Assembly: GCF_022436705.1 (NCBI RefSeq) | Contig: NZ_JAKUHT010000012.1 | Span: forward strand, 248,001-312,000 | From: Nocardioides sp. CFH 31398 | Lineage (GTDB): Bacteria > Actinomycetota > Actinomycetes > Propionibacteriales > Nocardioidaceae | Length of the DNA stretch: 64,000 nt | Direction of reading: 5' to 3' | Shown: positions 8,007 to 16,535 of the stretch, piece after piece | Position numbering within the stretch: the first letter of the stretch is position 1 | Layout: each line of letters begins with the position of its first letter | Notes under the pieces: generated by a model | The model's database searches: none | The model's input: the letters and a program-made list of their open reading frames with translations, nothing else | Told to the model about the DNA's origin: nothing | Translations under genes and position numbers: made by a program

Positions 8007-9640
8007 TCGAGCTCCGCAACGTCTCGCTGACGTACGCCGGGCCGGACGACACCACCCGACGCGTCCTCGACGGGGTGGACCTGACGCTGGAGGAGGGTGA
8101 CCTCGTCCTCGTCGCCGGCCGCACCGGTGTCGGCAAGTCCACCCTGCTCGGCGTGCTGTCCGGGCTGGTGCCCCGGTTCTCCGGGGGCGCGCTCACGGGC
8201 AACGTCCTCGCCGACGGCACCGACATCACCGCCACCCCGCCGCGCGAGCGGACCGGGCTCGTCGGGTACGTGGGCCAGGACCCGGCGGCCGGCTTCGTCA
8301 CCGACACCGTCGAGGAGGAGCTCGCCTACGGCATGGAGCAGCTCGGCCTCGAGCCCGCCACGATGCGGCGCCGCGTCGAGGAGACCCTCGACCTGCTCGG
8401 CATCGCCGAGCTGCGCGACCGCGACCTGCGCACGCTGTCCGGCGGGCAGCAGCAGCGCGTGGCCATCGGCTCGGTGCTGGCGATGCACCCGCGCTACCTC
8501 GTGCTGGACGAGCCCACGTCGGCCCTCGACCCCACGGCCGCGGAGGAGGTCCTGGCGACGCTGACCCGGCTGGTGCACGACGTCGGGCTGGGCGTCGTCC
8601 TCGCCGAGCACCGGCTCGAGCGCGTCGTCCCGTTCGCCGACCGGATGGTCCTGCTCGCCGGGGGAGGAGCGGTCCGGGAGGGCCGCCCCGCCGACGTGCT
8701 GGCCGTGGCGGACGCCGACCAGCCGGCTCCGCCGATCGTCGAGCTCGGGCGGCTCGCCGGCTGGGACCCGCTGCCGCTGACGGTCCGCGAGGCCCGCCGA
8801 CGGGCCCGCGACCTGGGCCTCGCCCCGCCCGACGCCCCCGAGCCCGAGCCCGGCCCGCCGGTCGCCGAGGTGCGGGGGCTCACCCTGGCCCGCGGGCCAC
8901 GGGTGGTCCTGCGCGACGTCTCCGTGACGCTCCCCGCCGGACGCGTCACCGCCCTGATGGGTCGCAACGGCGCCGGCAAGTCGACGCTGCTGTGGGCCCT
9001 GCAGGGCGCCGCCCCCGGCACCCGGCACGGTGGGTCGGTGCGGGTCGCCGACGGCTCCGCCGGGGGAGCGGTGGACCCCGCCGACCTCCCTGGCTCCGAC
9101 CGCTGGCGCCGCGTGGGGCTGGTGCCGCAGACCGCAGCGGACCTGCTCTACCTCGAGACCGTCGCCGAGGAGTGCGACGCGGCCGACGGCGGCGCCGACG
9201 CTCCCGCCGGGACCTGTGCGGGCCTGCTCGACGCGATGGTGACCGGGGTCGACCACGCCCAGCACCCCCGCGACCTGTCCGAGGGGCAGCGGCTCGCGCT
9301 CGTCCTGGCGATCGTCCTGACCGCCGGCCCCGACCTGCTGCTGCTCGACGAGCCGACCCGCGGCCTCGACTACGCCGCCAAGCGGGTGCTCGCCCGCACC
9401 GTCGCCGACCAGGCGGCTGCCGGGCGCGCCGTCCTGGTCGCCACCCACGACGTCGAGTTCGTCGCGACGGTCGCCGACGCGGTCGTCGTCCTCGCGGACG
9501 GCGAGGTCGTCTCCGACGGCCCGGTACGCCGGGTGGTCGCGGAGTCGCCGTCCTTCGCGCCGCAGGTCAGCAAGGTCCTCGGCCCGGGGTGGCTGCACGT
9601 CGACGAGGTCGCCGCCGCCCTCGCCGGAGCGGGCCGATGA
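8003..9640 (+). CDS. ECF transporter ATPase with two fused ABC domains
   Basis: Powers the importer. This 545-residue protein carries two complete nucleotide-binding domains: the first with Walker A GRTGVGKST, signature LSGGQQQR and Walker B YLVLDEPTSALD; the second (from ~290) with Walker A GRNGAGKST, a variant signature LSEGQRL and Walker B LLLLDEPTRGLD, each followed by a switch His (LAEHRLE, VATHDVE). A proline/glutamate-rich linker (DAPEPEPGPP) joins them. It thus replaces separate EcfA1 and EcfA2. GTG at 8003 overlaps the EcfT stop by 4 nt. Being operon-dedicated, it defines a group I-type ECF system. Confidence 0.92.
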   Translation: MIELRNVSLTYAGPDDTTRRVLDGVDLTLEEGDLVLVAGRTGVGKSTLLGVLSGLVPRFSGGALTGNVLADGTDITATPPRERTGLVGYVGQDPAAGFVTDTVEEELAYGMEQLGLEPATMRRRVEETLDLLGIAELRDRDLRTLSGGQQQRVAIGSVLAMHPRYLVLDEPTSALDPTAAEEVLATLTRLVHDVGLGVVLAEHRLERVVPFADRMVLLAGGGAVREGRPADVLAVADADQPAPPIVELGRLAGWDPLPLTVREARRRARDLGLAPPDAPEPEPGPPVAEVRGLTLARGPRVVLRDVSVTLPAGRVTALMGRNGAGKSTLLWALQGAAPGTRHGGSVRVADGSAGGAVDPADLPGSDRWRRVGLVPQTAADLLYLETVAEECDAADGGADAPAGTCAGLLDAMVTGVDHAQHPRDLSEGQRLALVLAIVLTAGPDLLLLDEPTRGLDYAAKRVLARTVADQAAAGRAVLVATHDVEFVATVADAVVVLADGEVVSDGPVRRVVAESPSFAPQVSKVLGPGWLHVDEVAAALAGAGR

Positions 9641-10455
9641 GCGCCCCGCCCGTCGGGACCGGGCTCGCGACCGCCGTCCGGGTGTCGCCGCGCTCCGCGC
9701 TCGTCATGGGCATCGCGTCCTTGGCCGGCCTGGCGATGCTGACTTGGCCGCTGCTGCTCGTGCCGGCCGAGGGCACCGACCGCCTCGACCCGCCGTTCCT
9801 CTTCCTCGCGCTCCTGCCCGTCGTGCTCGCCGTCGTCCTGGCGGAGCTGTCGGAGGGCGGCATGGACTCCCGGGTCCTCGCCGTCCTCGGTGTCCTCACC
9901 GCGGTCAACGCCGTGCTGCGGGGGATGGGCGCCGGGACCGCCGGCGTCGAGCTGGTCTTCTTCCTGCTGATCCTGGGCGGGCGGGTGTTCGGACCCGGGT
10001 TCGGGTTCGTCCTCGGCTGCACGTCGCTGTTCGCGTCGGCCCTGCTGACCGCGGGCGTCGGGCCGTGGCTGCCGTTCCAGATGCTCTGCGCCGCCTGGGT
10101 CGGCCTCGGCGCCGGGCTGCTGCCACGGCGCGTCGCGGGTAGGGCGGAGGTCGTGCTGCTCGTGGCGTACGCCGTCGTCGCGGCGTACCTGTACGGGCTC
10201 TTCATGAACCTGTCGGGCTGGCCGTTCCTGCTCGGCATCGACCTCCCCGGCGTCTCGGAGGGCCTCGCCTTCGTCCCGGGGGACCCGGTCCTCGACAACC
10301 TCCGCCGGTTCGGCGTCTACACGCTGCTGACGTCGACCACGAGCTTCGACACCGGCCGCGCGGTCACCACGTCGCTCTGCATCGTCCTGCTCGGCCCCGC
10401 CATCCTCACGACCCTGCGCCGCGCCGCCCGGCGCGCGACGGTCACCCCGGGCTGA
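9637..10455 (+). CDS. ECF transporter substrate-binding (S) component, probable corrinoid importer
   Basis: A 272-residue integral membrane protein with about six hydrophobic segments (VMGIASLAGLAMLTWPLLL, FLFLALLPVVLAVVLAEL, VELVFFLLILGGRVFGPGFG, VVLLVAYAVVAAYLYGLFM, ILLGPAILTTL). The central part GPGFGFVLGCTSLFASALLT and PFQMLCAAWVGLGAGL resembles S components of the CbrT-like type used for cobalamin or its precursors. It is the last gene of the riboswitch operon and overlaps the ATPase stop (ATGA). The substrate (cobalamin, cobinamide or a lower-ligand precursor) is inferred from the riboswitch and from the two extracellular partner proteins. Confidence 0.82.
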   Translation: MSAPPVGTGLATAVRVSPRSALVMGIASLAGLAMLTWPLLLVPAEGTDRLDPPFLFLALLPVVLAVVLAELSEGGMDSRVLAVLGVLTAVNAVLRGMGAGTAGVELVFFLLILGGRVFGPGFGFVLGCTSLFASALLTAGVGPWLPFQMLCAAWVGLGAGLLPRRVAGRAEVVLLVAYAVVAAYLYGLFMNLSGWPFLLGIDLPGVSEGLAFVPGDPVLDNLRRFGVYTLLTSTTSFDTGRAVTTSLCIVLLGPAILTTLRRAARRATVTPG

Positions 10456-10470
10456 CGGCCGCCGCGGCCA

Positions 10471-10488
10471 GGGACCCGAGGAGGTCCC
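10471..10488. terminator. hairpin between convergent genes
   Basis: GGGACC and GGTCCC are separated by 6 nt, in the 83-bp gap between the ECF operon and the convergent sugar dehydrogenase gene. There is no T-tract on either side. It may serve as a bidirectional terminator. Confidence 0.35.
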
Positions 10489-10538
10489 GACGCGCTGCTT
10501 CGCCGGCGCTCGGTCACCGCGCGGCCACCGTGGGCCGC

Positions 10539-11714
10539 CTACTCGACGCCCGTCGTCACCCGCAGGATGCGGTCGTCGCCCTCGCGGGGCTCGCCGCGGG
10601 TGTCGGTGTTGTTGGTGATGACCCACAGGTCGCCGTCGGGGGCGGGCTTGATCTCGCGGATGCGGCCGTACTCGCCGGTGAAGAAGTCCTGCGGCTCGCC
10701 CGCGCGGGAGCCCTCGAGCGGGACGCGCCAGACGCGCTCGCCCTGGAGGGCGGCGACGAAGAACATGCCGTCGGCGTACGCCAGGCCCGAGGGGGAGGCG
10801 TCGTCGGTGCTCCACACGACCTGGGGGTTGATCAGCTCGCCGCCCTGGACGTCGCCCTGGCCCTCGTTGACCGGCCACCCGAAGTTGCCACCGGGCTCGA
10901 GCCGGTTGAGCTCGTCGAAGGTCTGGTCGCCGAACTCCGAGGCCCACAGCCGGTCGGAGTCGTCGAACGCCAGGCCCTGCACGTTGCGGTGGCCCAGCGT
11001 GTAGACCAGGGAGCCGCGGGTCGGGTTGTCGCGGGGCACCTCGCCGTCCGGCGTCATCCGGAGCACCTTCCCGGCGAGCGACTCGGGGTCCTGGGAGAGG
11101 TCGGGGTTCCCGGCGTCCCCGGTCGAGACGTAGAGCATGCCGTCCGGGCCGAAGGCGAGGCGGCCGCCGTCGTGGTACGTGTTGAGCGGGATGCCGTCGA
11201 GGATCACTTCCGGCTCGCCCAGGGTGTCGCCCTCCAGCGTGGCCCGCGCGAGGCGGTTGTCCTCGCCGGTCGTGTAGTAGAGGAACAGCGTCCGGTCCGA
11301 GGCGAAGTCGGGGGAGACCGCCACGCCCAGCAGCCCGCCCTCGCCGTTTGGGGTGGCGGGCTCGACGACGCCCAGCTCGGTCTGCTCGCCCGACTCGGGG
11401 TCGATGCGCAGCACGCGGCGGGTGTCCCGCTCGGTGAGGACGGCGTCCCCGTTCGGCAGGAAGTCGAGGCCCCACGGGGCCTGCAGGTCGTCGGTGACGG
11501 TCCCGGTGACCTCCATCGGTCCGACCCGACGGGCCTCCGGCGACTCGCTCCCGGAGTCCGCCTCGGGCGACGACTCGTCGTCCTCGGGCGACGACTCGGC
11601 CGTCACCGTGGGCTCGCTGCCGGTGTCGACGTCCTCCGAGCCGCAGGCCACGAGGGCAGTCGAGCCGAGCAGCCCGGCGAGGACGACGGCGGGAAGGGTC
11701 CGGGAGGGCCTCAT
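10539..11714 (-). CDS. PQQ-dependent sugar dehydrogenase-like lipoprotein (glucose/sorbosone dehydrogenase family)
   Basis: An extracytoplasmic beta-propeller oxidoreductase. The 391-residue product starts with a lipoprotein signal (hydrophobic stretch then LVACGS lipobox, Cys ~24) and an acidic Ser/Glu/Asp linker. The propeller begins at LQAPWGLDFLPNGDAVLTER and shows repeated family motifs: GGLLGVAVSPDF, YHDGGRLAFGPDGMLYVSTGD, YTLGHRNVQGLAFD, LWASEFGDQTFDELN, GGNFGWPVNEGQG and GRIREIKPAPDGDLWVITNN. HDGG and GHRNxQG match the active-site His/Arg regions of soluble aldose dehydrogenases. It is translationally coupled (ATGA) to the upstream hydrolase gene. The sugar substrate is unknown. Confidence 0.88.
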   Translation of the reverse strand: MRPSRTLPAVVLAGLLGSTALVACGSEDVDTGSEPTVTAESSPEDDESSPEADSGSESPEARRVGPMEVTGTVTDDLQAPWGLDFLPNGDAVLTERDTRRVLRIDPESGEQTELGVVEPATPNGEGGLLGVAVSPDFASDRTLFLYYTTGEDNRLARATLEGDTLGEPEVILDGIPLNTYHDGGRLAFGPDGMLYVSTGDAGNPDLSQDPESLAGKVLRMTPDGEVPRDNPTRGSLVYTLGHRNVQGLAFDDSDRLWASEFGDQTFDELNRLEPGGNFGWPVNEGQGDVQGGELINPQVVWSTDDASPSGLAYADGMFFVAALQGERVWRVPLEGSRAGEPQDFFTGEYGRIREIKPAPDGDLWVITNNTDTRGEPREGDDRILRVTTGVE

Positions 11715-12664
11715 TCCTCCACTGTGGCAAGGAAGTCCAACAGCAGGGCGTGGACCTCGTCGGGGTGCTCCATCTGGACGAAGTGCGTCGCCGGCACCTC
11801 GGTGTACGTCGCCCCGGGGATCCGCGCCGCGGCCGAGGCCATGTCGCGGGCACCCGCGAGGACGTCCCAGCGCCCGGCCACGAAGGCGGTCGGCACCCTG
11901 ATCGTCCCGAGCGGCACCCGTCGGTGCCGGGACGTCGCGAGCGCCACGTGGCCGTACCAGTCGACCGGCGTCGTCAGGAAGTCGCGGACGGCGCGCCCCG
12001 TGCCCTCGGGGTCCGGCGTCGGGAACATGAAGCCGGAGTGCGTCAGCACCCGTACGCCGAGGCGGCCCATCCGCAGCCGCTGGGCGACCGGGGTGATCGC
12101 GGGGCCGGCGTACTTGAGCACGCGGGCGGCGTTCACGGTCAGCGCGTGCGCCACCGGACGGGGGAGGCGCGTCGGCCCCAGCATGCTCGCGAACGTCGAG
12201 CCGGGCACCCCGGCGACCGCGAACAGCCCGGCAACCCGCTCCGGGTGGCGGACGGCGAGCTCGAAGGCGGTGTTGACGCCCATGGACCACCCCATGACCG
12301 GCACCCGGTCGAGGCCGGCGTCCGCCATCACCGCGAGGGCGTCCTCGACGAAGTCGTCGATCGTCACGTCGCGACGGCGCCGTGGTCGCTCGGAGCCGCC
12401 GGTGCCGCGGTGGTACCAGGACACGACGCGGACGCCGCAGCCCTCGCGCAGCAGCGCCGGCCAGGTGTAGGGGTTGGTGCCGAGACCGTTGCACAGCAGC
12501 ACGGTCGGCGCGTCGGGACCCGCGATGCCCTCGTTGCTCCAGGCCCGCAGACGGGTGCCGTCGGCACTCGTGACGTCCCGGAAGGTCAGCGTCGCCGGCT
12601 CGGGCGCACCGCCGATCAGCGGGTCGTCGGGATCAGGTGCGTGCTCGGCCGGGGTCCCCACCAT
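11711..12664 (-). CDS. alpha/beta-fold hydrolase
   Basis: A 317-residue cytosolic esterase/hydrolase of the alpha/beta superfamily. Visible landmarks are the oxyanion region VLLCNGLGTNPYTWPALL, YHRGTGGSERP, the nucleophile elbow GWSMGVNTA (Ser), the late acid in FVAGRWDVLAG and the catalytic His in PATHFVQMEHPDEV. The start is placed at the ATG giving MVGTPAEHAPDPDD; longer open frame upstream is Arg-rich and lacks coding character. It overlaps the lipoprotein gene by 4 nt, so the two are co-translated. The substrate cannot be read from sequence. Confidence 0.88.
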   Translation of the reverse strand: MVGTPAEHAPDPDDPLIGGAPEPATLTFRDVTSADGTRLRAWSNEGIAGPDAPTVLLCNGLGTNPYTWPALLREGCGVRVVSWYHRGTGGSERPRRRRDVTIDDFVEDALAVMADAGLDRVPVMGWSMGVNTAFELAVRHPERVAGLFAVAGVPGSTFASMLGPTRLPRPVAHALTVNAARVLKYAGPAITPVAQRLRMGRLGVRVLTHSGFMFPTPDPEGTGRAVRDFLTTPVDWYGHVALATSRHRRVPLGTIRVPTAFVAGRWDVLAGARDMASAAARIPGATYTEVPATHFVQMEHPDEVHALLLDFLATVEE

Positions 12665-12708
12665 GGCCGGGATTGTGCCCCAGCCCGACCACCCGGTCGG
12701 GGTGGGTC

Positions 12709-12927
12709 TCAGAGAGCGCCGCGCACCTCGTGGTGCTCGACGTGCTCGAGGGCCACGGCGTCGCCCCGCTCGGCGAGGAAGTCGTCGACGTCGGCCCGCT
12801 CCTTGCGACGCGCGGCGAGGGCCGTCGAGGCGACCATCGCGTTGCGGCGGGCGCCCTGCTGCGACTCCACGGCCCACCGCGAGACGGCGTCACCGAGGGT
12901 GGTCCGCCAGGAGGGGACGTGAGGCAT
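12709..12927 (-). CDS. small hypothetical protein (72 aa)
   Basis: A short protein starting MPHVPSWRTTLGDAVSRW and rich in Ala, Arg, Glu and Val, predicted soluble and helical, ending VEHHEVRGAL. GGAG lies 6 nt before the ATG, which supports translation. It is separated from the hydrolase start by 44 nt and could lead that operon. I do not recognise a family. Confidence 0.6.
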   Translation of the reverse strand: MPHVPSWRTTLGDAVSRWAVESQQGARRNAMVASTALAARRKERADVDDFLAERGDAVALEHVEHHEVRGAL

Positions 12928-13054
12928 GGGGTGCTCCGAGGTGGTGTGGCGGGGGGGGGTTCGGCTCACCCTAACCCCGCGAACCTGTGCTCCCCGTCAA
13001 CGTGATGTGACACCCGTGTGAACCATGACCTTCCACCCCTCGTAGCGTGCCGCC

Positions 13055-13903
13055 GTGAACCGCGCCGTCCTGCTCGTGCTGGTCGGCGTGCTGTCGGTGC
13101 AGGTCGGCGCGGCGTTCGCCAAGGACCTGTTCGACGAGGTCTCGCCGACGACGATGGTGTGGCTGCGGCTGGCCACGAGCACCCTCGTCCTGCTCGCCGT
13201 CGCCCGGCCCACCCTGCGTGGCCGCTCGCGCGACGACCTGCTCACCGTCGTCGCCTTCGGGCTGACGCTGGGGCTGATGAACTGGGCCATCTACCAGTCG
13301 TTCGCCCGCATCCCGCTGGGCATCGCGGTGACGATCGAGTTCGTCGGGCCCCTCGGTGTCGCGCTGTTCGGCTCGCGGCGGGCGCGGGACCTGCTGTGGG
13401 TCGGTCTCGCCGGGCTCGGCGTCGTCCTGCTCGGCGTCGAGCGTGCCGACCTCGACCCTCTCGGTGTCGCCTACGCGCTGCTCGCCGGCGCCGCGTGGGC
13501 GACGTACATCCTGCTCTCGCAACGCACCGGTGCCCGCTGGGAGGGCGTCGAGGGTCTCGCCGTGGCGAGCCTGGTGGCGGTGCTGCCGCTGACGCCGTTC
13601 GTGCTCGCCGACCACGACGGGGCGCTGCTCGACCCGCGCATCCTGCTCATCGGGCTCGTGGTGGGGCTGATGAGCTCGGTGCTGCCGTACTCGTGCGAGC
13701 TGATAGCGCTCCGCACCCTGCCGTCGTCCACCTTCGGGATCCTCATGAGCCTCGAGCCCGCTGTCGCCGCGCTCGCCGCGATCCTCGTGCTGGGGGAGGT
13801 CCTCGCGCCCGTGCAGTGGGCCGCCGTGGCCTGCGTCATCGTCGCCGTCGCGGGCGCGACGGCCAGCTCCGCGCGGGCCATCCCGCCGACGCCGGCGCAG
13901 TAG
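13055..13903 (+). CDS. EamA-family transporter (RhtA-like)
   Basis: A 282-residue inner-membrane exporter of the drug/metabolite superfamily with about ten helices in two EamA repeats: first repeat LLVLVGVLSVQVGAAFAK to LLGVERADLDP, second from GVAYALLAGAAWATYILLSQR to the C-terminus. AIYQSFARIPLGIAVTIEFVGPL and LRTLPSSTFGILMSLEPAVAAL match the RhtA threonine/homoserine exporter group. The GTG start lies 6 nt after a TAGCGT -10 box (13043-13048), so it is probably leaderless. The exported amino acid is unknown. Confidence 0.88.
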   Translation: MNRAVLLVLVGVLSVQVGAAFAKDLFDEVSPTTMVWLRLATSTLVLLAVARPTLRGRSRDDLLTVVAFGLTLGLMNWAIYQSFARIPLGIAVTIEFVGPLGVALFGSRRARDLLWVGLAGLGVVLLGVERADLDPLGVAYALLAGAAWATYILLSQRTGARWEGVEGLAVASLVAVLPLTPFVLADHDGALLDPRILLIGLVVGLMSSVLPYSCELIALRTLPSSTFGILMSLEPAVAALAAILVLGEVLAPVQWAAVACVIVAVAGATASSARAIPPTPAQ

Positions 13904-13929
13904 GTCTCCGCGCTGCTACGAGACGGCTC

Positions 13930-13976
13930 AGGACGATCTGTGCGAGATCCGGGCCGGATCTCGCACAGATCGTCCT
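13930..13976. terminator. perfect 23-bp inverted repeat between convergent genes
   Basis: The left arm 13930-13952 (AGGACGATCTGTGCGAGATC then CGG) is exactly complementary to 13954-13976, with one G at the centre. It lies midway between the EamA gene and the convergent GH65 gene, so it probably acts as a bidirectional terminator, although no T-tract follows. A 47-nt near-perfect palindrome is unusually long for this. Confidence 0.65.
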
Positions 13977-13988
13977 GGAGCGAGGACG

Positions 13989-16535
13989 TCAGACCAGGTG
14001 GTCGGCGTGCTCCGCCTCGTCCATCGGGTACGACGGCGACGGGACGCCCGCGGTGATGCGCGAGCCGTCCGCACGACGGCCGCCGATGAGCGGGCGGTCA
14101 CCGAGCATGCCGTCGATCCGAGGGCCCTGGTGCTCGAGCGGGACCTCGACGGTCTCACCCGGCCCCACGTCGTACGACGTGCCGCGGACGTCGACGGTCA
14201 CGGTGCCGTCGCCGGACTCACCGACGAACGTGATCGCGTCCTGCGTCACCCGCACCCGCAGCCGGTTGCCGTGCCAGAGCAGCGGGAAGGTCAGGGCCGG
14301 CCAGTCGACGGGCAGGCGCGGGTCGAAGCTCAGCTCGCCCCCGTGGTCGCGCATGCCGCCGAAGCCGGAGACCAGCGCGCTCCAGACGCCGCCCGCCGAC
14401 GCGACGTGCATGCCGTCGACGACGTTGTGGTGCAGGTCGAGCAGGTCGACGTACAGCGCCTTGCGGAAGTACGACAGCGACTGCTGGTGGTAGCCCACCT
14501 CGGCCGCCATCACCGACTGCACCACCGCCGACAGCGTGGAGTCGCCCGTGGTGATCGGGTCGTAGTACTCGAAGTCGGCGCGCTTCTCCTCGGCGGTGAA
14601 GCGGTCGCCCTGCAGGAACAGCGCGAGGACGACGTCCGCCTGCTTCAGCACCTGGAACCGGTAGATCACCAGCGGGTGGTAGTGCAGCAGCAGCGGCCGG
14701 AGCTCGGCGGGCGTGCGCGAGAGGTCCCAGACCTCGCGGTCGAGGAAGTGCTCGTCCTGCGGGTGGATGCCCAGGTTGCCGTCGTACGGGATGCACATGG
14801 CCTCGGCGGCCTCGCGCCACTCCTGGACCTCCTCGCACCGCAGGCCCAGCCGCTTCATCATCCGCTCGTGCTCGACCGGGTCGGCGTCGCGGACCTCGTC
14901 GACCGCCCGGACGGCGCGCTCGAGGTTGAACCGCGCCATGACGTTGGTGAAGAGGTTGTTGTTGACGACCGTCGTGTACTCGTCGGGCCCGGTGACGCCG
15001 TGGATGTGGAAGGTCGGGCCGTGGCCGTACTTCTCCGCGTCGCCGTTGACCGGGTGGCGCCAGAACCCGAGGTCGGCGTACAACCGGGCGGTCTCGACGA
15101 GGATGTCGACGCCGTCGCGCATCAGGAACCCGGTGTCACCGGTCGCGTCGACGTACTTGCTGAGCGCGTAGGCGACGTCCGCGTCGATGTGGACCTGGGC
15201 CGTGCCGGCCGCGTAGTACGCCGAGGCCTCCTCGCCGTTGATGGTGCGCCACGGGTAGAGCGCACCCACCTGCGCCAGCTCGTGGGCGCGGTCGCGGGCG
15301 GCCGGAAGCATGCGCGAGCGGAAGTGCAGGCAGTTCCGGGCGATCTCGGGCATCGTGTAGACGAGGAACGGGACGACGTAGACCTCGGTGTCCCAGAAGT
15401 AGTGGCCCTCGTAGCCGTTGCCGGTGACACCCTTCGCGGGCACGCCCTGCTGGTCCGAGCGCGCCGCGGCCTGGGCGAGGTGGAACAGGTTGAAGCGGAC
15501 GGCCTGCTGCAGCGCCGGCTGGCCCTCCACGACGACGTCCGAGGACGTCCAGAAGTGGTCGAACCAGCGCCGCTGGTCCTCCTTGTACGCCGCCGCGCCG
15601 TGCCGCACCGCGCGGTCGAGCGTGCGGTCGCAGCGGTCGGACAGCTCGCGCACCGGCACCCCGCGCGAGGTGTGGTAGGTGACCATCTTGGTCAGCTTCG
15701 TGGTCACGCCCTCGTGGGCGTCGATGCGGAAGGCGATCTTGCCGAGGTCGTCCTCGCTGCGCACGACCCGCTCGACCTCGTCGGTCGTCTCGAGGTCGTG
15801 GTGGGCGCAGACGGCCAGCGTCATCGCCGAGTTGCGGCACCGGTAGCCGAGGAAGATCCGGTCGGTGTCCGCGTGGTGCTCCTGCGGCACGAGCACCCGG
15901 CCGGAGAAGCGGCCCGCCTTGCGGGGGTCGCGGCTCTCGCCCATGGCGGCGTCGGCGACGTGGTACTCGTCCTCGCCGTCCTGGCGGTTCAGCACCTGCG
16001 AGGAGACGACGATCGGGGCGTCCCCCTCGAGCATCGTCACCTCGAGCTCGAGGACGGCGAGGTGGCGCTCCGTCATCGACACCATGCGGGTCGAGTCGAC
16101 CTTGACGCGCTTGCCGGCGGGGGTGCGCCAGACCAGGCTGCGGCGCAGCACGCCGGCGGCGAAGTCGAGGGTGCGCTCGTAGGACTCGAGGTCGGCGGTG
16201 CCCAGGATCAGCGGCTCGTCGTCGACGTAGATCTTCATGACCTTCGCGTCGGGGACGTTGACCAGCGTCTGGCCGGTGCGCGCGAAGCCGAACGCCTGCT
16301 CGGCGTGGTGGATCTCCCACGTCTCGTGGAAGCCGTTGATGAACGTGCCGTGCTGGACGGCGTCGCGCCCCTCCTCGGGGTTGCCGCGCATGCCCAGGTA
16401 GCCGTTGCCGACGGCGAAGAGGGTCTCGGTGGTCCCGAGGTCCTGGGGGCGGTGAGCGGTCTCGCGGAGCGCCCACTCGTCGACCGGGAACCGCGAGCGG
16501 TCCATCGAGTCCTCGGTGATGTCGGGCAGGATCAC
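13989..16535 (-). CDS. glycoside hydrolase family 65 disaccharide phosphorylase (trehalose/kojibiose phosphorylase type)
   Basis: Inverting phosphorolysis of an alpha-glucobiose to beta-glucose 1-phosphate and glucose. The 848-residue length fits GH65. N-terminal beta-sandwich: TLFAVGNGYLGMRGNPEEG and HGTFINGFHETWEIHHAE; (alpha/alpha)6 catalytic barrel: FWDTEVYVVPFLVY, then HGVTGPDEYTTVVNNNLFTN with the general-acid Glu (about residue 515), and KQADVVLALFLQGD; short C-terminal beta domain (LRVRVTQDAITFVGE). The GTG start overlaps the stop of the beta-phosphoglucomutase gene, the classic partner that turns beta-G1P into glucose 6-phosphate. Trehalose, kojibiose, nigerose or maltose remain possible substrates. 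Confidence 0.92.
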   Translation of the reverse strand: MILPDITEDSMDRSRFPVDEWALRETAHRPQDLGTTETLFAVGNGYLGMRGNPEEGRDAVQHGTFINGFHETWEIHHAEQAFGFARTGQTLVNVPDAKVMKIYVDDEPLILGTADLESYERTLDFAAGVLRRSLVWRTPAGKRVKVDSTRMVSMTERHLAVLELEVTMLEGDAPIVVSSQVLNRQDGEDEYHVADAAMGESRDPRKAGRFSGRVLVPQEHHADTDRIFLGYRCRNSAMTLAVCAHHDLETTDEVERVVRSEDDLGKIAFRIDAHEGVTTKLTKMVTYHTSRGVPVRELSDRCDRTLDRAVRHGAAAYKEDQRRWFDHFWTSSDVVVEGQPALQQAVRFNLFHLAQAAARSDQQGVPAKGVTGNGYEGHYFWDTEVYVVPFLVYTMPEIARNCLHFRSRMLPAARDRAHELAQVGALYPWRTINGEEASAYYAAGTAQVHIDADVAYALSKYVDATGDTGFLMRDGVDILVETARLYADLGFWRHPVNGDAEKYGHGPTFHIHGVTGPDEYTTVVNNNLFTNVMARFNLERAVRAVDEVRDADPVEHERMMKRLGLRCEEVQEWREAAEAMCIPYDGNLGIHPQDEHFLDREVWDLSRTPAELRPLLLHYHPLVIYRFQVLKQADVVLALFLQGDRFTAEEKRADFEYYDPITTGDSTLSAVVQSVMAAEVGYHQQSLSYFRKALYVDLLDLHHNVVDGMHVASAGGVWSALVSGFGGMRDHGGELSFDPRLPVDWPALTFPLLWHGNRLRVRVTQDAITFVGESGDGTVTVDVRGTSYDVGPGETVEVPLEHQGPRIDGMLGDRPLIGGRRADGSRITAGVPSPSYPMDEAEHADHLV

